Assembly: GCA_021234155.1 (NCBI GenBank)
Contig: JAJEKV010000022.1
Location: 3,660,830-3,724,829 of the forward strand
Source of the DNA: Isoetes taiwanensis
Taxonomy: Eukaryota; Streptophyta; Lycopodiopsida; Isoetales; Isoetaceae
Reading direction: 5' to 3'
Length of the DNA stretch: 64,000 nt
Shown here: positions 49,028 to 59,350 of the stretch, in pieces
Layout: every line of letters begins with the position of its first letter
How positions within the stretch are numbered: position 1 is the first letter of the stretch
Translations under genes and position numbers: made by a program
The notes under the pieces: model-generated
What the model was told of the DNA's origin: nothing
Databases searched by the model: none
Seen by the model: only the letters and a program-made list of their open reading frames with translations

Positions 49028-50057
49028 ATGGTGATAATGTGGATGCTATTTATTGGCATGCCGTTTGTTGCCCATGCCCATGGCTTAGCACCCTCATGTG
49101 CAAGAGGTTTGATTAACCTTGGAGATTCTTTGTCCGATAATGGCAACTTTGAAATTCTTTATCCTTCCTTGCCACGTCCTTGGACATACAAGGATCCAGT
49201 CCGCGGACGTGTTGGCAACGGATATACCATGGTTTGACTTAATGTGTAAGTCTACTAATGTCATTGCCTATGTCAACATGCTTCTTTACATGTTTTCGTC
49301 TTTTGTGTTTCAGCAAAGTACCTTGGATTAGGTACAATGCTACCCAATTATGGTCAAAATTTCTTCAACAGGTGGAGGTATTCGACAGGTGTCAACTTTG
49401 CTGTTGAAGAGGCTACTGCCCGTGACAGTTCCATTTTGGTACCTTATTACCTATCTCACCAAGTTGACACCTATACCTTCTGGAGAAAGCGACATCTTAT
49501 ATCTGAAAGTGAGTGAGCAATCGTCATTAAGATTGTACCCTTCTTCTCTTTACTTATGTTTGGATTTGTTTTCCAGAATTGGCTTCCAATGCCCTTTACC
49601 TCATTTACCTTGGGACGAATGACATCGTCCAAAACCTTGTTAAAAGAAATGATACGTTTGACCATTTGAGATCTACCATTGTGCCCCAGTCTGTAGATTC
49701 AATAATGAAAGGGATTGAGGTACTAACTAGCATACTCTGTTAATCTTTGAGTTAACACATGGAACTATGACTCTTTTGGGTGTTCCAAACCCTTGAATGA
49801 GCTCGCAAAGTTGCACAATATGCTCCTTCAGAGAAGGCTGGCTCTTGCACAAATAGAACATCCAGATTCTTCTTTAATTAATGCTGACCTCTATAATTTG
49901 AATTTGGATGTGCTTAAAAATCCCAAGAACTTCGGTAATTAACTTCTATCTTTCTCTTATTATTACATTTATGTTTTGGCCATATGCCTAATGTTTTTGC
50001 GTGCTCTGTGGGCATGTGCAGGTTTCAACAAAGAGGGAACACGAGCTTCGTGTTGTC
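49028..50057 (+). pseudogene. GDSL esterase/lipase pseudogene, copy A (5' part)
   Basis: A family of secreted serine hydrolases. Exon 1 (49028-49245) encodes a signal-peptide-like start and the altered block I LGDSLSDNGN (usual FGDS). An extra T near 49233 gives a stop just after GNGYTMV. Exon 2 (49314-49508) has YSTGVNFAVE. Exon 3 (49577-49719) keeps YLGTNDI, block III. Then about 100 bp are missing: the intron and the first part of exon 4 are lost and exon 4 resumes at TTAACACATGG (49752-49934). Exon 5 begins at 50022 and after about 36 bp is joined to a second exon-3 copy. It starts directly after the purine tract. The 5' flank differs from copy B. Confidence 0.85.
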
Positions 50058-50867
50058 AAAAATCTTGACATCGTCCAAAACCTTGTTAAAAGAAATGATA
50101 TGTTTGACCATTTGAGATCTACCATTGTGCCCCAGTCTGTAGATTCAATAATGAAAGGGATTGAGGTACTAACTAGCATACTCTGTTAATCTTTGAGTGG
50201 TTGATGATATACAGATTGCTTGTTGCAGGGGCTCCACAACCAAGGTGCACGAAACTTTATGGTGGTAGGTGTTGCGGCAATGGGTTGTTTTCCAATGTTC
50301 CTTAACACACGGAACTATGACTCTTTTGGGTGTTCCAAACCCTTGAATGAGCTCGCAAAGTTGCACAATATGCTCCTTCAGAGAAGGCTGGCTCTTGCAC
50401 AAATAGAACATCCAGATTCTTCTTTTATTTATGCTTACCTCTATAATTTGAATTTGGATGTGCTTAAAAATCCCAAGAACTTCGTTAATTAACTTCTATC
50501 TTTCTCATGACCTATTGGTCCCATGACCTATTGGTCTCCGTGGACGTTAAAAAATCTATTCTATTCTATTCTATTCTATTCTTATTATTACATTTATGTT
50601 TTGGCCATATGCCTAATGTTTTTGCGTGCTCTGTGGGCATGTGCAGGTTTCAGCAAAGAGGGAGCACGAGCTTCGTGTTGTCCTGGTCTTGGTCCAGGAC
50701 AATGCACGTGGAGAATTGTCTGCTCAAATCCTAAGTCGTATATGAGTTGGGATGGCTTGCATTTTACAGAAGCATTCAATCGCATTGCAGCCAGATTTTT
50801 CCTCACTGGAAAGTATATCCAACCTGCTATACCAATACACGTGGAGAATTGTCTGCTCAATTTCTAA
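50058..50867 (+). pseudogene. GDSL esterase/lipase copy A, duplicated exons 3-5
   Basis: A second exon-3 segment (from ACATCGTCCAAAACC to GGGATTGAG, about 50068-50167) is followed by a complete exon 4 (50229-50484: GARNFMVVGVAAMGCFP) and exon 5 (50647-50867). Exon 5 holds SWDGLHFTEAFNRIAA with the catalytic Asp and His of block V. The exon 4 donor GGTAATT has become GTTAATT. Intron 4 gained a short insertion with CATGACCTATTGGTC twice and a TTCTA microsatellite. With no exon 1 or 2 of its own it cannot make a complete enzyme. Confidence 0.83.
50555..50582. repeat. (TCTAT/TTCTA)n microsatellite
   Basis: Five units of TCTAT in the intron before GDSL exon 5, absent from copy B. Confidence 0.85.
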
Positions 50868-51300
50868 TTTGTACGTGACTTGGGATGGCTTGCATTTCAA
50901 GGATCACTCAATCACATTTTATCCAAGATTTTCTTTGCTGAAAAATACAACTGAGCTGTACATATGACTTTAACACCATATGTAAACGTTGAATTGAGAT
51001 TGTGTCAATCCTTTCAGGATGAGATCATGTATTAAGTGCATTATAATAATATATAAGGTGGTCATATTTTCGTTCCAATTAGTTGTCATATATATGTTCT
51101 TGTTCTAAATGAAGTTTTATTATTGTATAAAATAAAAAGTCAACCTTATACTATAATATCAATAATAAAATGAAGCCTTTAATAATCTTTAATAATAATA
51201 ATGAAGTTTTATTTTTACATAATAATGTGGTTAAATATGTTAAGACTTTTTTCATCAAGCATGACCTTTAATCATGTTATGAAGTTTTACTAATTGCCTA
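50868..51300 (+). repeat. 3' flank of GDSL copy A, duplicated downstream of copy B
   Basis: Nearly identical to 57229-57657, beginning TTTGTACG(T/A)GACTTGGGATGG and including CTGAGCTGTACATATGAC and repeated AATAATA runs. It contains a second decayed DGLHF-like block (GGGATGGCTTGCATTTCAAG). Similarity stops at TTGCCTAAAA. Confidence 0.85.
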
Positions 51301-51421
51301 AAACAAAAGTCAACTTTTACTTTCAACACTATCAACTATGTTGAATCCTTGAATTGCCTCCTCATGCAACATGGGGGTGAGCTAATAGAGGACCAGCCAA
51401 GATTAAGGAGCAAACAAAGGT
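51301..51421. other. Short unassigned spacer
   Basis: No gene or repeat recognised before the MITE. Confidence 0.4.
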
Positions 51422-51743
51422 GGGTGAAAGCATGCTAGGGTGTACCATCTAAAGTACTTTTTAGGGAGTGCGAAACTACCCAAAAAAGTACCCAGCACTG
51501 GGTACTGGGAACTTGTATAGTTGCCGCAATAAACAATAAGTTTGAGAGTTAATTCATTTATTTTAGTCTCTAATATTATTGTTATCCTCTAGTGCTATAG
51601 ATTGACATATTATTGACCTTCAATTCAAAAGTTTTCTATTGATTTTAATGGAAAGAAAAACCAGAAAGTACCAGTTTTAAAAGTACCCAGTGTAGGTACT
51701 TTTGAGGGTTCCAAAAGTGGTACACCGTAGCATGCTTTTACCC
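51422..51743. mobile_element. MITE 1 (25-bp terminal inverted repeats)
   Basis: Left end GGGTGAAAGCATGCTAGG then GTGTACC; right end complements to GGGTAAAAGCATGCTACG then GTGTACC (two mismatches). Length is 322 bp, noncoding and AT-rich inside, with inner inverted blocks AAAGTACTTTTTAGGG and AGTACCCAG. The flanks give a candidate 4-bp duplication AGGT. Superfamily not assigned. Confidence 0.82.
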
Positions 51744-51744
51744 A

Positions 51745-52390
51745 GGTTGCGATTTTGTTTTTCTTTTTATTTAGTTTACGTGGCAAAAATGATTTAGGTA
51801 AGGTGTTACATAGACTTTTATGAAAAAAGTCAATAAAATTGACGATGATATGCCTCCATGAAATGGGTTTATCTAGAAATGGATAAAGGGCCCCTAACTA
51901 CGATTCAATCGAACTGTATAGCACCAAAAATTTGCTGGTCTGTAGCACCGAAAAAGCATAAGCCATTTGTAAAAGAAGGTGGGAGCGGAAACGAACTGCT
52001 TGCAGAAGGGCATTTGAAGAAATACGCAAAAATACAAGGGCATCTTGTGATATATGAAATTCTACAAGGCCAAATACGTTGACTAGGGGCATTCCATAAA
52101 TTTTTGAAAAGTTAAGGGTATTTGGCAAAATATGTCAAAACATAAGGGTATTCCGTAGTTTTTCCCTTCATATTTCAACCCTTTTGTTACCAATGCTACA
52201 CAGGTTAGAAGCTTTGTACCAATAGGCATTGCATGGTCTTGTGTTTATTTTGTCTGTAGTAAAAGCACTAAGCAAGAGCTTGACTTGATTTCCACAAGTT
52301 GGTCACTATGTGTTTGGACTATATTGAATATCTTTTGTACCAATTAAAACCAAATTCTATGTGAAATAATTAACATGGTGTAAATTACTG
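51745..52390. other. Upstream of the SET fragment, no gene recognised
   Basis: AT-rich. A 74-codon frame at 51858-52082 carries repeated AAGGGCAT(C/T)T and AAATACG words but no family match. The exons that should encode the CXC and earlier SET parts of an E(z) protein are not visible here. Confidence 0.45.
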
Positions 52391-52833
52391 GAAGCCGATA
52401 AACGAGGGAAGATTTACAATCGGAAAAATTCCACTTTTCTCTTTAATCTTAATGACCATGTTCGAAAGATTTCATCATTTAGCATACTGTTGCAAAAGAT
52501 TATACTTCTTACTTGTGTGCTTGTTGATGCAGTACGTCTTAGATGCATGTCGCAAAGGTGATAAACTCAAATTTGCAAATCATTCTCCAAATCCAAATTG
52601 CTATGCAAAGGTAATAAATATGTTTATTAGATGCTGAAAAGCATTAGACCATGTGCTTTAATGGCTTGTTTTTATTGGTCAGGTCATTATGGTTGATCGA
52701 GACCACAGTAGGTATATTTGCGAAAGAAAAAATAGAAGCTGAAGAAGAGCTATTCTATAATTATTGTTATGAGCCTGACCGTGCTCCAGTATGGGCCCCA
52801 AAACCAGAAGATGGCCAAGGGGGGTTCACATAG
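52391..52833 (+). pseudogene. 3' fragment of an E(z)-type (CLF/SWN-like) H3K27 methyltransferase gene
   Basis: Three exons with GT-AG introns: 52391-52459 ([20 protein letters not shown]), 52533-52610 ([20 protein letters not shown] then PNCYAK, the NHSxxPNC cofactor-binding motif) and 52683-52833 (VIMVDRDH..., then in another frame VGIFAKEKIEAEEELFYNY and EPDRAPVWAPKPE). This is the end of the SET domain and the C terminus of plant Polycomb E(z) proteins. A small deletion at CACAGTAGG shifts the frame in exon 3. The start of the SET domain and the rest of the ~900-residue protein are absent, so it is a truncated copy. Change of NYC for the usual DYR near the end is also unusual. Confidence 0.87.
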
Positions 52834-52856
52834 TTTTGGCCGTACAAACCATGTGA

Positions 52857-53138
52857 GGGTGTAAATATGGTAATGCTACCCAAAAAAACGCGAAAGCACA
52901 TAGCACCTAAAGCACCTATGACTAAGAAAAAATGTGTCATAACTTGACCTCCACAATTTGTACGCTCCTCCACGAGATCTATATCATCTCTCCTTGCCTT
53001 CCTACATCATATATATTGTTTTTTAAGTAACAACTTTAAGGTCTTTGAAGAGAAATGTCCTCAAACATGTATCACCTAAAGCACCTAAAGCACTTGTCCG
53101 AATGGTGCTTTTTGGGTAGCATTACCATATTTACACCC
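52857..53138. mobile_element. MITE 2 (about 30-bp terminal inverted repeats)
   Basis: Left end GGGTGTAAATATGGTAAT then GCTACCCAAAAA; the right end is its exact complement over about 30 bp. Length is 282 bp. The flanks GTGA (52853-52856) and GTGA (53139-53142) form a 4-bp target duplication. It inserted 23 bp after the stop codon of the SET fragment. It carries CACCTAAAGCACCTA words at both sides of its interior. Confidence 0.9.
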
Positions 53139-53870
53139 GTGAGTGACCTGAAAGGGTTTGTTTTCCCCTTAAACCGTACATATACTCGTACCTAGGGGTA
53201 GCTTTTTGGGTTTTTAGGGCGATTTTGGCATTGTATGTGGCTGGAAAGGGGGTTTCTGTAAAAATTCAAACGCGTATACAAGGGGGTTTTTACCGACCCT
53301 TTGCACGCAGGTGGCATACCCCCTATACAATAGGTGCATCCCCCGGGAAGATGGCCCAAAGCATGATGATGTGGGCAATAGCTCAGGTTGGGCTCAAAAG
53401 ACTGCATCACATTATGGATCAAATAATATTATAAAGATGGCAATTTCCACATTTCTCCATAGCTAGTCTTGTGTATATTGTCAGGTCACATAGTGTGGAT
53501 TTGATTTAAGCCACTTCACCCTCGGGCCATGGAGGGCAACCCTCCGTGCGCAGCACCTTGTTTCCATTTTATCCCTTGAGAGATATCTTTGCTCTGCTAT
53601 TGTCTTGACTTCTCTTTTGTCTACCTCTTGATTCGATGTAGTTCTTCTTGCTTTGTTGGTCCAGTCATCACGCCTTTTCTATGTTGACCCCTTACGAACT
53701 GGAAAAGTTGTTTGGTATACGTCCATCCTGCATGATGTTCACACGATTGGAATCTTTTCTCTCGCCGCATATCTAGCAATGGTACCTTCTTACACCTTCG
53801 TTTTAATGATATCCCACTTCGAGATGCCCGCATTAAATGACATTCCTTCTTTTCACGCCCGTCGCACATT
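53139..53870. other. Unassigned region downstream of the SET fragment
   Basis: Mixed sequence without a convincing gene. There are GGGGG/CCCCC-rich patches at 53245-53345 and several short open frames. Confidence 0.4.
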
Positions 53871-53873
53871 AAT

Positions 53874-54368
53874 ATGTGTACCGTCGCCAGCTGTCACATC
53901 CGATCGTTCATTCACGTCACATCTCCACCGTTTATTGCTTCTCCCTTAACCGATTGGGGACTTAGCCAAATTTTTGCCTCTCAATCGACTCCTTCGTATC
54001 TCTCGCCACCTGGCATTATCAACGGTCGTCGTTTCATTCTCATCATGCCCCTTCACAAAACCCTTGTGCGCCCTAAACCTTTTCGTCCTTCTTCGTCTTC
54101 GTCTTCCGCTCTCCGCCCTCCGGCTTCTCAAGCCAGTTCTTCCTGTTCATCTCCGACGCTCTTCGACATGGCTGCTTCACCCAAATTTCCTCAACTTCAA
54201 GCTTCTGCTCCACGGGATCCGGCTCTTTTTGAGTCCGTGACCTTCTCGACACCCACTTTTCGCGAAGCCCTCGTTGGTCCGAGTCGTGAAGTAGCGGTAT
54301 GCCATGAGCTTTACGAATTCTCCCAACAGATAGGCATATTCCAAGCATATACTGGCATATACCTATAA
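53874..54368 (+). other. Unrecognised open frame, possible LINE ORF1-like start
   Basis: 164 codons. Ser/Pro-rich in the middle, ending with TFREALVGPSREVAV. Phrases like F(R/K)EAL occur near the start of plant LINE ORF1 proteins, but this is weak. An internal Met at about 54168 could be the true start. The frame runs into a dispersed repeat at 54333. Confidence 0.25.
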
Positions 54369-54422
54369 TATGCCACAAACCCACATAAACAAGGGTTTGC
54401 CCCCTTAGGGGCAACCCAAAAA
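54333..54422. repeat. Dispersed repeat, copy 1
   Basis: ATATGCCACAAACCCACATA then AACAAGGGTTTGCCCCC...GGGGCAACCCAAAAAG. Shared with 59351-59432. The GGGTTTGCCCC/GGGGCAACCC part can fold. Family unknown. Confidence 0.75.
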
Positions 54423-54627
54423 GCAATGCATCTATGCAAATAGTGATGCTCTCACTTTTCAATGTGACAACAAAAAAACCAAACATGGCGGAAAACAAAA
54501 ACAACAAGAAGTAAACAAAATAAATACTTTCTGAATGGCAAGCTTTAAAATTTCTGTCTGCAGAAGTTTCTCCCTTTGGCCAGATGCTTTATTTGCACTT
54601 AGGCTTGGAAACTCAAAGCCCTCAGGG

Positions 54628-55101
54628 TCAGGTCTGTGAAGCACACGTATAAATATTTAGAAGCAGGTTTTTGCCCATGTTCAAAGCCAAGAGCATAAAG
54701 GGCCTGAGCCAGCAGAGAACCACCACAGAAATATAAAGCCAAAAGATGCCATTTTCGTTTAATGTGTCCTTTTGCATACTTGAAACTCTCCTAACCTTAG
54801 TACCAAGATAAACCTGACCTCTGTACTGGCCTATAGCTTTTATGTATCCTGATAGCCTGCTCTTTACAGAAGGTTGAACTTTGCACGTTAAGGCATAATT
54901 CATCGGGGCAAATCTAAGGACTATTTGGTGTGAGATGCTAGCTGTTGGGTGCAAGGTTGTCCATTCTTCCAAGGGAAATTGTAAAGAAGCTTGTAAGAAG
55001 TACGAATTTAACATAAATGCATACTTGCTTTGCGTCCACCTACTAAGAAATCCCTCTCTTGAACTTGGTTCTACTTCTGCAAATGGAGAGTTCTTCTGCA
55101 A
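54628..55101 (-). pseudogene. Unrecognised gene, probable large exon or fragment
   Basis: An open minus-strand frame of 157 codons whose text looks like real protein (EVEPSSREGFLSRWTQSKYA, HQIVLRFAPMNYALTCKV, YIKAIGQYRGQVYLGTKV). I do not recognise the family. The last third is hydrophobic (IFWLYISVVVLCWLRPFMLL) and may be read-through into intron or a membrane segment. It lies downstream, in the same strand, of the duplicated exons at 55310-55690 and may be the next part of that gene. Confidence 0.4.
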
Positions 55102-55309
55102 AGCAGCATTATATCAAGGATAAATTATAGTAGAACATTACATAAAAGAGGTATGGCACTCACCTAGTGAATCCCTTGCTTGACGGTGGCCATAATACCT
55201 ATTCAATTATAAAACATGTATTAGACGTTCATAGGAAGCCTTGGAAGGACCACATGCAAGATATGACCGATAGGTCTCTGTTCTTCCTGGTATAATGCCA
55301 TCCTCTGTA

Positions 55310-55690
55310 GAACATTACATAAATGCATGAAACTATTTCCATCAGCATCTGCATCAGTCTTTGGAGCTTCAGATGGTATAGGTGCACCACTGATTACTTG
55401 ATGTAACAAAGATTCCCATCCCAACTCCAAAAGTCTGGCCACTTCTTCTGCTCAGGTTACCCCCAGTACAGAATTGTAAACATGTAGCTCAAAACCTGGA
55501 AGTATAATTAGTTCAATGCCACAACTCTCCATCTCATGTAGCACATAAACAGACACTTTGCTCCCCAGTTTTAGACTCCCTAAAAGCAGAGCGACCATAC
55601 CCTCAGCCAGGGATCTAGCTATATTGTCAGGATCAACACTTCTTTTTATTGTGCTTGCAACAGCATGATTCCAATTTGCGAGCCATTAAC
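55310..55690 (-). pseudogene. Unrecognised gene exons, copy 1
   Basis: The minus strand encodes KRSVDPDNIARSLAEGMVAL, LGSLKLGSKVSVYMLHEMES, CGIELIILPGFELHVYNSVL and, after a stop, ARLLELGWESLLHQVIS, PIPSEAPKTDADADG. It is nearly identical to 57745-58110. Copy 1 lacks an 8-bp insertion present in copy 2, so it is the better copy here. The upstream edge (AATTTGCGAG) is the breakpoint where the two copies stop matching. Function unknown to me. Confidence 0.5.
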
Positions 55691-55942
55691 TCATTCTCTA
55701 TATTTCATTAACTCATTCATCTTACAGAAGACAAAAAGAGGGCGGCCCCAAACTTTGGCGTCTTTCCCTTTCACTCGCCTTTTGTTTCCAAAACGCAAAA
55801 AGACAAAGGCAAAAGATAAAAGACAACTTTTCTTTTCTTCCTCCAATAAAAAAGCGCAAAAACCCCACATCGTTCAGTCTAAATAACAAACGCAAATTGC
55901 CCACATCGTTCATCCTTTATTCAGTTCAATTCTCTTTTAATA

Positions 55943-57228
55943 ATGAACGCTCATATGGTGATAATGTGGATGCTACTTATTGGCATGCCGTTTGTTGCCC
56001 ATGCCCATGGCTTAGCACCCTCATGTGCAAGAGGTTTGATTAGCTTTGGAGATTCTTTGTCCGATAGTGGCAACTTTGAAATTCTTTATCCTTCCTTGCC
56101 ACGTCCTTGGACATACAAGGATCCAGTCCGCGGACGTGTTGGCAACGGATATACCATGGTTGACTTAATGTGTAAGTTTACTAATGTCATTGCCTATGTC
56201 AATATGCTTCTTTACATGTTTTCGTCTTTTGTGTTTCAGCAAAGTACCTTGGATTAGGTACAATGCTACCCAATTATGGTCGAAATTTCTTCAACAGGTG
56301 GAGGTATTCGACAGGTGTCAACTTTGCTGTTGAAGGGGCTCTTTGCCCGCGGAGTTCCATTTTGGTACCTTATTACCTATCTCACAAGTTGACACCTATA
56401 CCTTCTGGAGAAAGCGACATCTTATATCTGAAAGTGAGTGAGCAATCGTCATTAAGATTGTACCCTTCTTCTCTTTACTTATGTTTGGATTTGTTTTCCA
56501 GAATTGGCTTCCAAAACCTTGTTAAAAGAAATGATATGTTTGACCATTTGAGATCTACCATTGTGCCCCAGTCTGTAGATTCAATAATGAAAGGGATTGA
56601 GGTACTAACTAGCATACTCTGTTAATCTTTGAGTGGTTGATAATATACAGATTGCTTGTTGCAGAGGCTCCACAACCAAGGTGCACGAAACTTTATGGTG
56701 GTAGGTGTTGCGGCAATGGGTTGTTTTCCAATGTTCCTTAACACATGGAACTATGACTCTTTTGGGTGTTCCAAACCCTTGAATGAGCTCGCAAAGTTGC
56801 ACAATATGCTTCTTTAGAGAAGGCTGGTTCTTGCACAAATAGAACATCCAGATTCTTCTTTTATTTATGCTGACCTCTATAATTTGAATTTGGATGTGCT
56901 TAAAAATCCCAAGAACTTCGGTAATTAACTTCTATCTTTCTCTTATTATTACATTTATGTTTTGGCCATATGCCTAATGTTTTTGCGTGCTCTGTGGGCA
57001 TGTGCAGGTTTCAGCAAAGAGGGAACACGAGCTTCGTGTTGTCCTGGTCTTGGTCCAGGACAATGCACGTGGAGAACTGTCTGCTCAAATCCTAAGTCGT
57101 ATATGAGTTGGGATGGCTTGCATTTTACAGAAGCATTCAATCGCATTGCAGCCAGATCTTTTCTCACTGGAAAGTATATCCAACCTGCTATACCAATACA
57201 CATGGAAAACTGTCTGCTCAATTTCTAA
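55943..57228 (+). pseudogene. GDSL esterase/lipase pseudogene, copy B
   Basis: Five exons: 55943-56171, 56240-56433, 56502-56601, 56665-56920 and 57008-57228. Exon 1 starts MNAHMVIMWMLLIGMPFVAH, a likely signal peptide, and has the canonical block I FGDSLSDSGN with the catalytic Ser. Exon 2 has GVNFAVEGA. Exon 5 has WDGLHFTEA with catalytic Asp and His. Defects: one C lost in exon 2 (LSHQ to LSHK, frameshift); a 43-bp deletion in exon 3 that removes the whole YLGTNDI block, needed for the oxyanion hole; and CAG to TAG near 56816. Introns are short (64-87 bp) with good GT-AG ends. The start is supported by the upstream AT-rich leader and the signal peptide. Confidence 0.87.
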
Positions 57229-57657
57229 TTTGTACGAGACTTGGGATGGCTTGCATTTCAAGGATCACTCAATCACATTTTATCCAAGATTTTCTTTGCT
57301 GAAAAATACAACTGAGCTGTACATATGACTTTAACACCATATGTAAACGTTGAATTGAGATTGTGTCAATCCTTTCAGGATGAGATCATATATTAAGTGC
57401 ATTATAATAATATATAAGGTGGTCATATTTTCGTTCCAATTAGTTGTCATATATATGTTCTTGTTTTAAATGAAATTTTATTATTGTATAAAATAAAAAG
57501 TCAACCTTATACTATAATATCAATAATAAAATGAAGCCTTTAATAATCTTTAATAATAGTAACGAAGTTTTATTTTTACATAATAATGTGGTTAAATATG
57601 TTAAGACTTTTTTCATCAAGCATGACCTTTAATCATGTTATGAAGTTTTACTAATTG
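57229..57657 (+). repeat. 3' flank of GDSL copy B, duplicated from/with copy A
   Basis: Matches 50868-51300 almost throughout. It breaks at TTGCCTAAAA, after which copy B runs into the unrecognised minus-strand exons. Confidence 0.85.
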
Positions 57658-57719
57658 CCTAAAAGAAATTCCTTTGAAGCTAAATGAAGAGGGAAGAAAC
57701 ATAGAATTACTCTTGTACC

Positions 57720-58110
57720 TATCTCAGGACCAAGTACTGTTGAAGTTCCATCTCCATCAGCATCTGCATCAGTCTTTGGAGCTTCAGATGGTATAGGTGC
57801 ACTACTGATTACTTGATGTAACAAAGATTCCCATCCCAACTCCAAAAGTCTGGCCACCTTCTACTCAGGTTACCCGCAGTACAGAATTGTAAGCATGTAG
57901 CTCAAAACCTGGAATTATAATTAGTTCAATGCCACAACCCTCCATCTCATGTAGCATATAAGCAGACACTTTGCTCTCTAGTTTTAGACTCATAATTACC
58001 CTAAAAGCAGAGCGACCATACCCTCAGCCAGGGATCTAGCTATATTGTCAGGATCAACGCTTCTTTTTATTTTGCTTGCAACAGCATGATTCCAATTTGC
58101 GAGCTTTTTA
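57720..58110 (-). pseudogene. Unrecognised gene exons, copy 2
   Basis: Same minus-strand coding text as at 55310-55690 (VDPDNIARSLAEGMVALLLG, YMLHEMEGCGIELIIIPGF, ARLLELGWESLLHQVISSA). An 8-bp insertion near 58000 (TAATTATG on the minus strand) breaks the frame, or creates a donor-like GGTAATT. Unlike copy 1 it continues upstream into DEWPKKLANWNHAVAS, consistent with the original gene arrangement. Confidence 0.5.
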
Positions 58111-58201
58111 GGCCATTCGTCTATAGCTGAAAGACACCCACAAATTTTCATCAATAAACACACCCAAGAAATTAATGAGCATCAACCAAAAATTAACAGC
58201 A

Positions 58202-58420
58202 TCATACCAAACTTTCTACAGAATGTAAGTACGAGCCTGCAATGTGCAGAAAGAATGAAACGAAATAACATTGCAAAATTACTGGATGTAAAATCTTGTT
58301 TTTCACACATTTCTTGACGAACAGTACAACATGACGAACAATACCCTTTTGATTGGACTGGTTATATAATAACTGTAAATCCTCCAATCTTTGTGAAAGC
58401 TCTAACGCAACTTTCTCCAT
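58202..58420 (-). pseudogene. Unrecognised gene, further upstream exon
   Basis: The minus strand has LSQRLEDLQLLYNQSNQKGI then VRHVVLFVKKCV. The helical, Leu-rich start suggests a coiled-coil or helical protein. It lies in order upstream of the 57720-58110 exons and is likely part of the same gene. Confidence 0.4.
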
Positions 58421-58587
58421 TATGGCATTTGATATGCCCTCTGTGCCTACATCAAGATTTTCGTGTTCAAATCTCTTTCACCTAAGAGATGACGGTTAAA
58501 AGGTCAGGTGAATGTTGAAAGATGTTCAAACATAAAACAACATAACTTGAAGTTCTAAAATTAGAAGTTTTGTGAATGGCTTTGAAA

Positions 58588-58776
58588 TTAAAAGTTTCTT
58601 TTGCCATAGATAAGGCAAGTCTTCTGCAATACCCTTTCTATAAAGTCATGCGGTTCAACAGCCCTCCTTATCTCGTTGGATTCCTGAACTCGATTAGCTT
58701 CCTCTGCTGAATAACCAATCACTGCAAGTAGCAAAGGCAGTTCTTTCAAAATATAACCATTTTCAACCATACCCAA
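58588..58776 (-). pseudogene. Unrecognised gene, possible exon
   Basis: A minus-strand frame with ELPLLLAVIGYSAEEANRVQ and EIRRAVEPHDFIERVLQKTC. Protein-like but not assigned. It may belong to the same gene as the exons to its left; it does not look like the monooxygenase to its right. Confidence 0.35.
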
Positions 58777-58879
58777 AGCCCAAAAACGGTAGCGATAAAG
58801 AAATTATTTCCAAAGTAAACCCAAAACTGCCTGCGCCATAGCTACAAAATGCAGATTCGGCAGAGGAATGGCCCTTCTG

Positions 58880-59223
58880 TGATTTCTTGGCCCTTCTTTT
58901 CTTGTACTATAACTTGCTAGATGGGTCATCATGAGGATGAAATGCGCCACTGTCATAAACCCAGATACCAAGATTTGAGGAATTTACAGAGCCCAAGAAG
59001 GAGATTTTAAAGACTTCGCATCCAAATCCGATCCTAGGGAGAACATCAAACTTAACAGCATAGTTATAAAAATAATCTATGACCTGATGCTGGGAGGCAC
59101 ATTCAGGAGTGTTCTGAGGCCAAAATCACCGGGCACCGGATCCAACCCATGGCCAAGCAGATGCTTGCAGGCGCACAGGCCACTCATTCTTGCTCCGACG
59201 ATGCAAATTTTTTTGGCCCCCAT
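58880..59223 (-). pseudogene. Flavin-containing monooxygenase N-terminal fragment
   Basis: Starts at the ATG complementary to 59221-59223: KKICIVGARMSGLCACKHLL then GHGLDPV. This is the FAD-binding Rossmann start of plant FMOs, where GARMSG stands for the usual GAG(I/M)SG. After a gap that should hold the FE(A/S)xxxIGGxW part, HQVIDYFYNYAVKFDVLPRI and GFGCEVFKI match the following EVxDYLxxYAxHFDL...I.F...V region. Stops and frame changes follow. The NADPH site and the C-terminal half are absent. Confidence 0.75.
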
Positions 59224-59350
59224 AATAGCTCGAGCTCCAGAGTGACCGGGTACCTGGTAGGGCAGATAAATCACTCACCTAATTACAACGCACAAGACCG
59301 CCAGTTTACATGCAACAATGGGTTTGGAGCAGTCACAAGCATATCCTATG

